Shown here in pieces: positions 36,401 through 43,847 of a stretch of DNA of 64,000 bases. Source of the stretch: Gammaproteobacteria bacterium. Lineage in GTDB: Bacteria > Pseudomonadota > Gammaproteobacteria > DSM-16500. The stretch is taken from positions 1-64,000 of the forward strand of contig JACDDU010000004.1 in the NCBI GenBank assembly GCA_013816845.1, written 5' to 3'. The notes beneath the pieces are model-generated. The model was not told the origin of the DNA. It did no database searches and was given only the letters and a program-made list of their open reading frames with translations. A program made the translations under genes and the position numbers. Position 1 is the first letter of the stretch; every line of letters begins with the position of its first letter.

Positions 36401-36572
36401 TAAGTTTGTTTTCTACATCTTGTCTTTCATTTTCTCTTAATTTATCCCATAAAAAGATGGAAATGATTAAAATAAGAGCAGCTGTGGGTATGCCGACCCA
36501 AAAAAAGCTACTCCAGGCTCTGCTCGATGTTGGTTTTTCCTCAACCATTCGTCCGAATCCATGGTGTCCCAT
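33459..36572 (-). CDS. Hybrid sensor histidine kinase with PAS domains and two receivers
   Basis: About 1037 residues from ATG 36572. A longer frame exists, but its first 61 codons would lie over the CADD gene and have no coding character. TM1 about 18-40, a CHASE-like periplasmic sensor about 40-265, TM2 about 265-288, PAS about 310-420, PAS/PAC about 434-545, HisKA with the phospho-His in VSHELRTPLTS (about 562), HATPase with DNGPGIG and GTGLGLNISKAI, then two receivers: about 790-905 (Asp in ITLDPLL) and about 925-1035 (LVILDLNLPDGYG). The signal is unknown. Multi-step phosphorelay through the following CheY/HPt proteins to a GGDEF output is the simplest reading. Confidence 0.88.
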   Translation of the reverse strand: MGHHGFGRMVEEKPTSSRAWSSFFWVGIPTAALILIISIFLWDKLRENERQDVENKLTAASALIVTPIYNIIENHIQSLAAMGKRWELTQGTSEALWTADAEQYYTGTKIYSALEWIDQNMVVQWVVPAQLEPKIKGIDFSKMPSRYEALTFARKTNQPTLSKILEFLQGPKGFFIIIPLSHAKGFEGYIVGAVDVKKLFGKIFNSNMGDDFGIAIYQDSDPVFSTNTKVLDLYTVKKTALKIQNITWHLYIWPTKKLLDQSFTLLPLVVLVSGIIFSMLLLIIFFILDKLHGYSRKMNSARLEAEKALLRLQRILDTVNEGYVAMDKETRLLDWNPCAEKLFGWKKQEVLGAKLFDLIIAPENRDSQFQKITEFVANKQSIVMNKAVELMGRNRSQTLIPIELIIFAIVLDGEITYHLFIRDIAERKQAEEQEARFASIVDASDDAIISVDLNGQVMTWNRGAEKIFGYEKEEIEGKSINTIYTEEDKTELFSLLDKIKLGEHIHNHDAKRLNKDGRIIPVSVLISPMKDKQGKVIGGSSITRDISERKNIEKMKNEFISIVSHELRTPLTSIRGSISILASGTFCALSEKAKQLLEIANTNCERLIRLINDILDIEKIEAGKMDFNLKLIHLNQLLKEAIESNQSLAAKYNIKLELINDEDIEVRAEYDRIMQVVTNLLSNAIRYSPVNGVVKIQITNLLNKVRVSVIDNGPGIGDAFKDKIFGKFTQADSSDTRQKSGTGLGLNISKAIIEKHGGQIGFLSTEGAGSTFYFELHLEKTKTNTMAPTHATPLRLLICDQNVESANSLKDLIQKKNVHVDIASNVQQAKKLISEHHYIAITLDPLLTDEAGASFIQYLRENPNTQETPIIVISGEAEEEKKWRGINYPIVDWMQKPKNKEETQVIIDYINKKFTNRSANILSVEDEMDVTRLISIMLQDRASVWNANSIAKAKKLLQDHEFDLVILDLNLPDGYGASILPCINYRTKEPIPVIVFSVDILAKKYSAMVKNTLLKSIATNEQLLSAIETAISVGKTK

Positions 36573-36591
36573 GGATTCATTATACTCTAGT

Positions 36592-37248
36592 TCAACAGCT
36601 AATCTGGCCCACTCGGCACATACCGTCCAAGAATTGCCATAGCGATATCGCTGCTTTTTTTGTTGCCACTTCAGCGCGTGCCGGATCAGCATAACGATTA
36701 ATGAGTTCCGCCACCTCACTCGCATGTTCCACATCGTAAGCTTGATGGGCGACAAAAAACTCTAGAGCTTTTTCATCCGTTAAGCCATAGAAATCCTTTA
36801 ATCCTTCGATTTTTGACTTTGATACATCCGGAACTTGGCATTCATAGGCATATAATGCACAAAGTCCATCCTGCCAATTTTCATCAGCCAACTGATAATA
36901 AGTGTCAACCATTGCTTCGGTTTCAGGAATCATGTCTTCATTTAATACAACATCTTTTGGCGTGCCTAAACCTTCTGCAAATTGCATCCACAATGCGGGA
37001 TGGTCAGTTCCATGAATTTCTTCATCAACAAGATTTTTTAAAAGTATCTTTCTCGCATCAATTTCTGGACAGTGGGTATGAACACGAGAAATAAAACGGG
37101 GGAAAGATTTAACTTGATGATAATATTGTGCAGCATATTTCTGCAAAATTTCTTGGGACAATTCCCCTCTTGACCACATCTGATAAAAATTGTGTTTCAG
37201 TAAATGAAATTCAGCGATGATTTGATCGAGACGCTCAATTAATTGCAT
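36592..37248 (-). CDS. CADD-family diiron oxygenase, candidate p-aminobenzoate synthase
   Basis: 218 residues of the TenA/PqqC-like fold, CADD branch. ATG 37248 is chosen because AAGGAG lies 8 nt upstream; the 18 residues before it look non-coding. Diiron ligands known from Chlamydia CADD are all present: E and H in LVDEEIHGTDH, E in YAYECQVP, and H, D, H in VAHQAYDVEH. Lys in SKIEGL matches the CADD amino-donor Lys, and NFYQMWSRGEL holds the Tyr corresponding to the self-sacrificed residue. CADD and its Nitrosomonas homologue replace PabA/PabB/PabC by making pABA from their own Tyr. So a folate role is likely. First gene of the kinase operon (19 nt spacing). Confidence 0.82.
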   Translation of the reverse strand: MQLIERLDQIIAEFHLLKHNFYQMWSRGELSQEILQKYAAQYYHQVKSFPRFISRVHTHCPEIDARKILLKNLVDEEIHGTDHPALWMQFAEGLGTPKDVVLNEDMIPETEAMVDTYYQLADENWQDGLCALYAYECQVPDVSKSKIEGLKDFYGLTDEKALEFFVAHQAYDVEHASEVAELINRYADPARAEVATKKAAISLWQFLDGMCRVGQISC

Positions 37249-37357
37249 GAATAGGCTCCTTAATAACCTGATAGTTCGACGTAAGTTTTGCATTATCAAC
37301 ATTCTTCTTTGTAGAATGCAAGTCGTGCGTCAAACCAGTCTCTTAAGTGAACAAGGG

Positions 37358-37894
37358 TCATGCAACATTATAGCGACCTTCTTTAACAATGTGATTTGCT
37401 TTGTGTCCATCACTTATTTCTTCAGCAAAAAATTCGACTGCATCACCAATCGCAAGTTGCGGGTAAATTACGCTTGTTATGCTAAAATAATATTCTTTAC
37501 CATCAGCACCTTCGATAAATCCAAAACCTTCTTCAGTTACAAGTCGTTTAACCATCCCATGGATCGTTTCCTCATGTCTTTTAACTTGGCCATTGCGCTT
37601 ATTTGCTAATTCTTCAAGTTTTCTTTCTATCACCTCAAAGGCATCACGCATGGCCACATAGATATCCTCGTGATGTTTTTTGGTCGAGACTATTTCTTTT
37701 CGAGGAACAGAGACCGCAATTCGAAAATTAAATAATTTTCCTTGATGTTTATGTTTTTGAGCAAATTCCACAACGATACGACACTGAATAATGCGCTGAT
37801 AAAATTGTTCTAATTTTTCAGCTCGTTTTTTAATGGTGTCTTCTAATGCAGTGGATTGTGGAAAATCGCGGATGGTAATTTGAATTGGCATCAT
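37358..37894 (-). CDS. HPF/RaiA ribosome-associated domain fused to a cold-shock domain
   Basis: 178 residues. Residues 1-105 form the HPF/RaiA fold (IQITIRDFPQS at the start, then DIYVAMRDAFEVIERKLEEL). Residues about 113-175 are a cold-shock/S1-like OB fold (GMVKRLVTEEGFGFIEGADGKEYYFS with the RNP1-like GFGFI). HPF-type proteins bind the 30S subunit A/P site and promote ribosome hibernation. The fused OB fold would add RNA contact. Monocistronic by spacing. Either of the two consecutive ATG codons may be used. Confidence 0.85.
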   Translation of the reverse strand: MMPIQITIRDFPQSTALEDTIKKRAEKLEQFYQRIIQCRIVVEFAQKHKHQGKLFNFRIAVSVPRKEIVSTKKHHEDIYVAMRDAFEVIERKLEELANKRNGQVKRHEETIHGMVKRLVTEEGFGFIEGADGKEYYFSITSVIYPQLAIGDAVEFFAEEISDGHKANHIVKEGRYNVA

Positions 37895-37999
37895 ACCCTA
37901 CCCCTCAGCTTACTGGTTTTCATTATAGGTATTACAAATAAGACGTTTTGCTAGTTTCTTATTTAATTATATACCTTGCAGGGGGTTGTATATTAATTG

Positions 38000-39064
38000 C
38001 TAAGCAGTATCTTCTACCGCCTGGAAATAAGAATCTACCAATTTATCAGTCACTAAGATTAGACGACTGGGTTGCCAATGTGGCCGCTGATCTTTATCAA
38101 TAATAACTGACCGGATACCTTCAAAAAAATCATGACCTTGCATAAAATGTTGGGTAAGACAAAGGTCCTGCTCCATGACCGCGTTAAAATCCTGATGACG
38201 AGCTTTCATTAAAGCCTTGAAAGTTACTTTTAAACTGGTTGGAGATTTTTTTTCCATCTCAGCAAGTATCGCTTGCGCAAGTGGATTTTCATGATCCGCT
38301 TCCAGACTATGCATAATATTCTCAACGCTTTGTTGGGAGAAAGCCGATTCTATTGTTGGATAGGTAGGGGCAAGTAATGCAGGACCTGCTTCAACTTGAA
38401 ACTTACTAATAATGCTGTCGACTATTTTTTTAGGCTCACTCGATAAAGGGGTGTCTGCTAGCATGGCAACTAAGGTAGGAATTTTTTCGCTTGGAATCTT
38501 GAATTGCGCAATGCCCAGCGCTACACAATCATCGCTTGCTATTTTGGTTCCTGTTAAACCTAAATAAAAACCAGTGAAGTGAGGTAACCGCGATAAAAAA
38601 TAGCATCCGCCCACATCGGGATAAAAACCAATTCCGACTTCTGGCATTGCAAAAAGCAAACGTTCTGTCGCTACCCGATGGGAGCCGTGAATAGAAATAC
38701 CTGCGCCTCCTCCCATAGTAATGCCATCCAGCAAAGCAATATAAGGTTTGGGGTAATGAAAAATAGTCCGGTTTAGTTCATATTCATCGATAAAAAATTC
38801 GATCAATCGGGCATCATCATGATGGAAGCGCTGGTATGTTAAACGCAAATCACCACCAGCACAAAATGCGCGACCAGGTGCTGCGCGGATAATGACCGCT
38901 TTGATCTGCGGTTGATCGGCCCAAATCTTTAATTGACCATCCATAGCTTTAATCATGTCATGGTTCAATGAATTTAAAACTTCGGGACGATTCAGCGTAA
39001 TAACACCAAGATCACCTTCACGTCCAGGCAGCGTTTCAAACAAAACCTCTGAGAAGGTAGGCAC
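38000..39064 (-). CDS. 3-hydroxyisobutyryl-CoA hydrolase
   Basis: 354 residues, crotonase fold with the C-terminal extension typical of HIBYL-CoA hydrolases rather than hydratases. Oxyanion-hole residues lie in FCAGGDLR (near 67) and GGGAGISIHGSHRVATE, and the acid residue is in MPEVGIGFYPDVGG near 143. It hydrolyses 3-hydroxyisobutyryl-CoA to 3-hydroxyisobutyrate, the substrate of MmsB at 1383-2279. Adjacent (2 nt) to the enoyl-CoA hydratase that makes its substrate, so both work consecutively in valine degradation. Confidence 0.9.
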   Translation of the reverse strand: MPTFSEVLFETLPGREGDLGVITLNRPEVLNSLNHDMIKAMDGQLKIWADQPQIKAVIIRAAPGRAFCAGGDLRLTYQRFHHDDARLIEFFIDEYELNRTIFHYPKPYIALLDGITMGGGAGISIHGSHRVATERLLFAMPEVGIGFYPDVGGCYFLSRLPHFTGFYLGLTGTKIASDDCVALGIAQFKIPSEKIPTLVAMLADTPLSSEPKKIVDSIISKFQVEAGPALLAPTYPTIESAFSQQSVENIMHSLEADHENPLAQAILAEMEKKSPTSLKVTFKALMKARHQDFNAVMEQDLCLTQHFMQGHDFFEGIRSVIIDKDQRPHWQPSRLILVTDKLVDSYFQAVEDTA

Positions 39065-39066
39065 GT

Positions 39067-39867
39067 TTACTCTCCACTAAATTGGGGCTGACGTTTCTCA
39101 AGAAATGCATTAACCCCTTCAGCTTTATCTTTGGTACTACAACATAGACCAAAATACGCAGCTTCAAGGGCCAGCCCTTCATCAAGCGGCATCGCAGTGC
39201 CTTGATAAACCGTTGCTAATATCGCTTGAATGGCAATCGCTCCATTCACAATTATATCTTTCAGCTTTGCATGTGCTCGTGATAATAAGTTTTCAGCATC
39301 TGTAAGTTCTGTAACAAGTCCCCATTGAAATGCTTCTTCTGCGCTGAACTTTCGACCCGATAAACAGAGATCTAAAGCGCGTCCCATCCCCACTAATCTC
39401 GCTAAACGCTGGGTACCGCCGAAGCCAGGAATGACCCCCAATTTAATCTCAGGTTGCCCGAAAACTGCATTGAGTGTTGCGATGCGCAGGGTAGTAGACA
39501 TTGCAAGTTCGCAACCCCCGCCTAAGGCATACCCATGGATTGCAGCTAAAGAAGGTTTGCCTAATGTTTCTAATTTTCTAAAAACAGTCTGACCTAATTG
39601 CGCAAAAGCTAATCCTTGGGCCCCATTTAAGGATGCCAAGCCTGTGATATCGGCACCAGCACAAAATGCTTTGCCTTGACCTGAAAGGAGAATCCCTTTA
39701 ATGGACACATCAGTCTTAGCAGCATCAATCAGTTGATCAAGTTTTTGTAATACCTGAGCATTAAGCGCGTTTAATTGGGGTACGCGATTAAAAATAATGT
39801 GTAAAATCCCCGGCGACAAAGTTTCCGTTTTAATAATCGGTTGATTATCATCCATAAAATTTTCCAT
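39067..39867 (-). CDS. Enoyl-CoA hydratase (crotonase family)
   Basis: 266 residues. Crotonase signature AIHGYALGGGCELAMSTTLRIAT (oxyanion hole Gly) near residue 105-127 and both catalytic Glu: in GGGCELAM and in QPEIKLGVIPGFGGTQRL. A second ATG (39855) with GGA upstream may be the true start. It adds water to 2-enoyl-CoA. The coupled HIBYL-CoA hydrolase suggests methacrylyl-CoA as substrate. Confidence 0.9.
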   Translation of the reverse strand: MENFMDDNQPIIKTETLSPGILHIIFNRVPQLNALNAQVLQKLDQLIDAAKTDVSIKGILLSGQGKAFCAGADITGLASLNGAQGLAFAQLGQTVFRKLETLGKPSLAAIHGYALGGGCELAMSTTLRIATLNAVFGQPEIKLGVIPGFGGTQRLARLVGMGRALDLCLSGRKFSAEEAFQWGLVTELTDAENLLSRAHAKLKDIIVNGAIAIQAILATVYQGTAMPLDEGLALEAAYFGLCCSTKDKAEGVNAFLEKRQPQFSGE

Positions 39868-39907
39868 TTAATGAGATCAATTTAAAAAGCCATGGGAAAG
39901 GTAGGGC

Positions 39908-40393
39908 TTAAGCTTCCTCAGGAACAGCACGCGGTGTGCTTTCTTTGGGTTGGTGCTTAAGTTTCTGACGCTCAATCGAATAACTTGCTTCTTCAGCTGA
40001 GACTGTACCTGCCGAATTACCATCTAAATCAATTCGGATGGCCTGGGCCACCACGCTGCGATGGTAGTTTGCAGTGTTGACATAATAAGAAAGACTTTTC
40101 ACCATACAGGCTTTGTCTTCGATAACAATATCAGACAATGTACTCAGACGTTTTACCAGATCCTGTTTAATACCTTTCTTCAAAGGCTTTATTTCATTTC
40201 CAGATTTAAACCCTTCGGGAAAGTAAACTTTCAAGAGTTCAACGCCATATTGAACGTAATCCAACCACCTTGGTTTGATTTTTTTTACTTTTTCTTCTTG
40301 GAAATTTTTTTTGGGTCTTTTCGACTTGTCGGTATTGTCAGACAATTGAGAAGCGACAGCCTGCAATTGTTCTTTAAAACTCGCATTACTCAT
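39908..40393 (-). CDS. ProQ/FinO-family RNA chaperone
   Basis: 161 residues. The ProQ/FinO core (about 42-135) is shown by VELLKVYFPEGFKSGNEIKPLKKGIKQDL, including the conserved Pro-Leu-K-x-G-I segment that forms the RNA-binding pocket, then KSLSYYVNTANYHRS. Basic N-terminal and acidic/disordered C-terminal tails flank it. FinO-domain proteins bind 3' ends of sRNA and mRNA hairpins. Probably monocistronic. ProQ/FinO members in Legionellales act in global sRNA control, while plasmid-type members control conjugation; this one seems chromosomal. Confidence 0.85.
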   Translation of the reverse strand: MSNASFKEQLQAVASQLSDNTDKSKRPKKNFQEEKVKKIKPRWLDYVQYGVELLKVYFPEGFKSGNEIKPLKKGIKQDLVKRLSTLSDIVIEDKACMVKSLSYYVNTANYHRSVVAQAIRIDLDGNSAGTVSAEEASYSIERQKLKHQPKESTPRAVPEEA

Positions 40394-40658
40394 TTGTAAA
40401 ACTCCTAAACAATATCATACGCACATTTCGTTACGCCCCAAAAAATGACATTGCAAACAGTAGTTGAAAACTTTGCAGGAAACGCTCGCCTTTTTCTAAA
40501 GTTGCATCTTGATGGGTTGCTAGAGGGTTACTTTAAAGATTTGCTTTGCTTAAATCAATATGCATCCGAAATTGAGTATCCTATCTGTAGACTTTTAAAG
40601 TAGATCAGTGTTAAATTTTAACATCTTAAGTCTTTCAATCTTTATAGGATAAATGCAT
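40394..40658. other. 265-bp divergent intergenic region
   Basis: Separates the leftward proQ gene from the rightward Lys-rich protein gene. It contains no open frame of note. An isolated CTTAAG at about 40625 lacks a second half-site at PmrA spacing. Confidence 0.4.
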
Positions 40659-41294
40659 ATGCCACGAAGAAAATCCGCTAAGCGCACCTCAAAGCGCCAG
40701 CCAACCAGCCACACGTCCATTACTATGCAAAAAATGGAAAAGGATTTTTCGACTGCACCATCACGATTAAGCGCACAACTTTCTACCGAAATCCAAGCAA
40801 TTAAACAAAGAGAAGCAAAGTTAAAAAATTCTCTAGCTAAAAATAAAGGCCAAATTAAATCTACAGAAGCTCGCATTAAAGCGACTAAAGGCAAAGGAAC
40901 AGCTGCTTCCAAAAAGCAATTGTCCAAATTTAAGAAATCTCATGGCTTACTTTTAAAAGACCAAAAAGTGTTAACCAAAGGATTAACTGAAACTTCAAAA
41001 TCATTGGATTCCAGCAGTAGTAAGCAAGCCAAATTGGTTGCTCTACGCAAACATCTCAGCCAATTTGAAAAAGAATGGGCCTTGAATAGCAAAAATAATA
41101 AAAATAACAAAAATAATAAAACCAAAGTTCAAGCTCAAACCCGTAAAAAAACCAAAAAAACGACGACTTCAGCTAAACCGCGTCAAACCACCAATGCACC
41201 TGATACCCAAATGACTGAACCCCGCACAGATTCTAGAATCTATGATCGAACCATGGATGAAACAATTGATGAGAGCACAGAAGTAACTTCTTAA
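40659..41294 (+). CDS. Lys-rich basic coiled-coil protein, unknown function
   Basis: About 211 residues from ATG 40659 (a second ATG lies 6 nt upstream). Very basic N-terminus (MPRRKSAKRTSKRQ), a long Lys/Gln/Ser-rich coiled-coil stretch (about 30-135), an Asn/Lys simple repeat (KNNKNNKNNKTK) and an acidic tail (MDETIDESTEV). No known domain. The composition is like histone H1-like or other nucleoid-associated proteins; it also has a Glu/Asp block near the C-terminus, as many Dot/Icm substrates do, but no PmrA site. Followed by the Fis gene. Confidence 0.55.
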   Translation: MPRRKSAKRTSKRQPTSHTSITMQKMEKDFSTAPSRLSAQLSTEIQAIKQREAKLKNSLAKNKGQIKSTEARIKATKGKGTAASKKQLSKFKKSHGLLLKDQKVLTKGLTETSKSLDSSSSKQAKLVALRKHLSQFEKEWALNSKNNKNNKNNKTKVQAQTRKKTKKTTTSAKPRQTTNAPDTQMTEPRTDSRIYDRTMDETIDESTEVTS

Positions 41295-41331
41295 ATTGTC
41301 GGTTTCTCACACTTTGCTACACATTAATCTC

Positions 41332-41345
41332 CATTAGCTAATGGG
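41332..41345. repeat. Perfect palindrome upstream of fis
   Basis: CCATTAGCTAATGG, extended by CTC/GAG with one bulge, lies about 57 bp before the fis start. No T-run follows. It may be an operator for fis or a weak terminator of the preceding gene. Confidence 0.35.
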
Positions 41346-41401
41346 AGTTATAACATCAAGGATAGATATTATAAAACTATGGAGAGTATGGAGTTTTTAA
41401 T

Positions 41402-41668
41402 ATGAATAAGAAAATATCTATTGTAGAAGAGTTAGACTCAACTACTTTAAAGCAAGTTGTTAAGAATACTTTGCGTAATTACTTTACTAACATTGCAGGT
41501 GAGCAGCCCGTGGATTTTTATTCAATCTTGTTAGAAGAGATTGAACGACCATTGCTTGAGGTTTTAATTAACCACACGCATTACAACCAAGTTAAAATGG
41601 CCAATATCCTCGGTATTTCTCGCGGTACATTACGTAAAAAGTTAAAGCAATATGGGATGCTTGATTAG
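41402..41668 (+). CDS. fis: Fis-family DNA-binding protein
   Basis: 88 residues, normal Fis length. The C-terminal helix-turn-helix NQVKMANILGISRGTLRKKLKQYGMLD is unmistakable, and the central LEVLINHTHYNQ region is conserved. N-terminal beta-hairpin arms are less conserved. Fis bends DNA and controls rRNA promoters, supercoiling and, in Legionella, repression of effector genes. GGAG 9 nt before the start. Not in the usual dusB-fis operon, so probably one of several Fis paralogues. Confidence 0.92.
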   Translation: MNKKISIVEELDSTTLKQVVKNTLRNYFTNIAGEQPVDFYSILLEEIERPLLEVLINHTHYNQVKMANILGISRGTLRKKLKQYGMLD

Positions 41669-41685
41669 CCCAGTTGGTATGACAT

Positions 41686-41714
41686 AAAGCCATGCGCAAT
41701 GCATGGCTTTTTTT
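41686..41714 (+). terminator. Rho-independent terminator of fis
   Basis: AAAGCCATGC and GCATGGCTTT form a perfect 10-bp stem around GCAAT, followed by TTTT. Confidence 0.9.
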
Positions 41715-41801
41715 AATGTCTCACCCATCAAATGTCCCATCTGCGGGTCTCTGCGGATGCGTCATTTTCTTTTTATCGTTTCAAAATTGATAGGCTAGCG
41801 T

Positions 41802-43847
41802 ATGGAAATTATTATTTCATCTGACGAGTTACAATCTTTAGGTCTCACCTCGGAAACAGCTCAATTATTGCAAGATGAATTGAATGCTCAAATTAAAAGT
41901 GCGCCCACCGCTGAGCAAGCGTGGCTTGCGATCAGTCGGAACCTATCACGCTATAAATATCCGTTTAAAGTTCATTTATTTATTTACAACCTACTTTTTC
42001 CCAATTGGCGCACTCATCCCGAACTCGCGCCAATTGTGATCCCTACCGTACAGCAAATAGGGACCGCTAACATCACACAGTTTATGAGTGAGATCGGCAT
42101 TACTAATGTTCAAAATTTCCATCAGTGGACAGTAAAAGATTATGGACATTTTTGGGAACGAATCACAAAACAGTTGGGAATTATTTTTAAAAAGCCGTAC
42201 CAATCGATTTGTAATTTAGAGAAAGGGATTGAAGTACCACAATGGTTTGCAGGGGGTAAGTTAAATATTGTAGATAGCTGTTTTCAGGGTGACTTAAGCC
42301 ACCCTGCTGTAATATACCAAGACCAAAATCAGCACATTGCCGAACTTAGCTATGATGAATTAAATCGATTATCAAACCGTATCGCTAATGGTTTACGAAA
42401 GCTAGGTTGCAAGCCTCTTGATCATATTGGCATTTGTATGCCCATGACTAAAGAAGCGGTGGCTATTTATCTCGCCATTATCAAATTAGGTGCAGTCGTT
42501 GTCGCAATTCCCGATAGCTTTTCAGAGCAAGAAATTTCACTCCGCTTAAAAATTATTAAAACATCGTTGATGTTTACTCAAAATTCTCTCCATTGGAATA
42601 ATAAAACCTATCCACTTTACAAAAAACTACACGGTATACCAGACTTATCTTGTGTTGTATTACCTTTGGAACAAGAAAATATAAACTTACGTCAACAAGA
42701 TCAAACGTGGGAATCGTTTTTATCCCCCGATGATACCTTTACCACTTATGCTTGTGACCCTGATACCTCCTGTAACGTTTTATTTTCTTCAGGAACCAGT
42801 GCCGAACCGAAAGCTATTGCTTGGACGCATACAACCCCAATCAAAATTGCAAGTGATGCATTTTTTCATCAAAACGTTCAAGCGCAAGACCGATTGCTGT
42901 GGCCCACCAATCTCGGTTGGATGATGGGTCCGTGGTTGATATTTGCGGCTCTGATCAACAAAGCAACGCTTGTCCTTTACAGTGATGTACCTAAAACGCG
43001 AGCTTTAGGGGAATTTATTCAAGACGCTAAGGTAACGATGTTAGGAGTGGTGCCAACTATTGTGGCAAGTTGGCGACAAACAGAATGCATGGAAAATTTA
43101 AATTGGGAAAATATTAAAGTATTTAGCTCCACAGGCGAATGTTCAAATCCAACTGACATGTTGTATCTTTCTGCTTTAGCGGGGTATAAACCTGTCATTG
43201 AATATTGTGGTGGAACAGAAATTGGTGGGGCTTACATTTCAAGCACTGTCGTAGAGAACTGTTATCCTTCTCTATTTTCAACGCCTGTGATGGGAATTGA
43301 TTTTATGATCATTAATTCAAAAGGTAAAGTTGCAGATTGTGGTGATGTAGCCCTTCTACCCCCTTCAATTGGTTTATCTACCACACTTCTCAATGCGGAT
43401 CACTATAAAATTTATTATTCTGATATGCCTAAAATTGACAATCTTCTGTTGCGCCGACACGGCGATAAAATTAAACGTTTCTCAAATGGTTATTTCTCTA
43501 TTTTAGGACGCAGTGACGACAGTATGAATTTGGGTGGAATTAAAATTAGTGCTGCGGAAATTGAGCGAGTTCTTAGCCCGCTGCCGGAAGTTGAAGAACT
43601 TGCAGCTATTGGGGTTTCGCAGTCAAAAATGGGGCCCCAACAATTAATTATTTATGTGGTTGCCAAACCACATCTGGATGAATCAGTCTTATATAGCAAG
43701 TTACAACAGCAAATTAATAAAGAACTTAACCCTTTTTTTAAAATCCATGAAATCATTGTCGTTGATGCCTTGCCTAAAACTGCTTCTAATAAAATTATGC
43801 GGCGTCAATTAAGGAATGAATATCAGAAAAGAATTATTCCTTTGTAG
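41802..43847 (+). CDS. Acetoacetyl-CoA / acyl-CoA synthetase-like AMP-binding enzyme
   Basis: 681 residues of the ANL superfamily. P-loop-like LFSSGTSAEPKAI near residue 327 replaces the consensus Tyr-Thr-Ser-Gly, and the aspartate-containing GRSDDSMNLGGIKISAAEIE near 570 and KTASNKIMRR at the end are intact. It resembles plant acyl-activating enzymes (AAE17/18-like) and acetoacetyl-CoA synthetases in having about 150 extra N-terminal residues. The acid used is unknown. Near PHB genes, acetoacetate is plausible. Overlaps the convergent GGDEF-EAL gene by 14 nt. Confidence 0.72.
   Translation: MEIIISSDELQSLGLTSETAQLLQDELNAQIKSAPTAEQAWLAISRNLSRYKYPFKVHLFIYNLLFPNWRTHPELAPIVIPTVQQIGTANITQFMSEIGITNVQNFHQWTVKDYGHFWERITKQLGIIFKKPYQSICNLEKGIEVPQWFAGGKLNIVDSCFQGDLSHPAVIYQDQNQHIAELSYDELNRLSNRIANGLRKLGCKPLDHIGICMPMTKEAVAIYLAIIKLGAVVVAIPDSFSEQEISLRLKIIKTSLMFTQNSLHWNNKTYPLYKKLHGIPDLSCVVLPLEQENINLRQQDQTWESFLSPDDTFTTYACDPDTSCNVLFSSGTSAEPKAIAWTHTTPIKIASDAFFHQNVQAQDRLLWPTNLGWMMGPWLIFAALINKATLVLYSDVPKTRALGEFIQDAKVTMLGVVPTIVASWRQTECMENLNWENIKVFSSTGECSNPTDMLYLSALAGYKPVIEYCGGTEIGGAYISSTVVENCYPSLFSTPVMGIDFMIINSKGKVADCGDVALLPPSIGLSTTLLNADHYKIYYSDMPKIDNLLLRRHGDKIKRFSNGYFSILGRSDDSMNLGGIKISAAEIERVLSPLPEVEELAAIGVSQSKMGPQQLIIYVVAKPHLDESVLYSKLQQQINKELNPFFKIHEIIVVDALPKTASNKIMRRQLRNEYQKRIIPL

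Noticed and set aside
36573-36755. 61-residue N-terminal extension of the hybrid kinase
   Set aside because: It overlaps the CADD coding sequence in another frame and has no family resemblance; the ATG at 36572 directly precedes the TM1 region.
40625-40630. CTTAAG before the Lys-rich protein as half of a PmrA box
   Set aside because: No second half-site at 5-bp spacing on either side.
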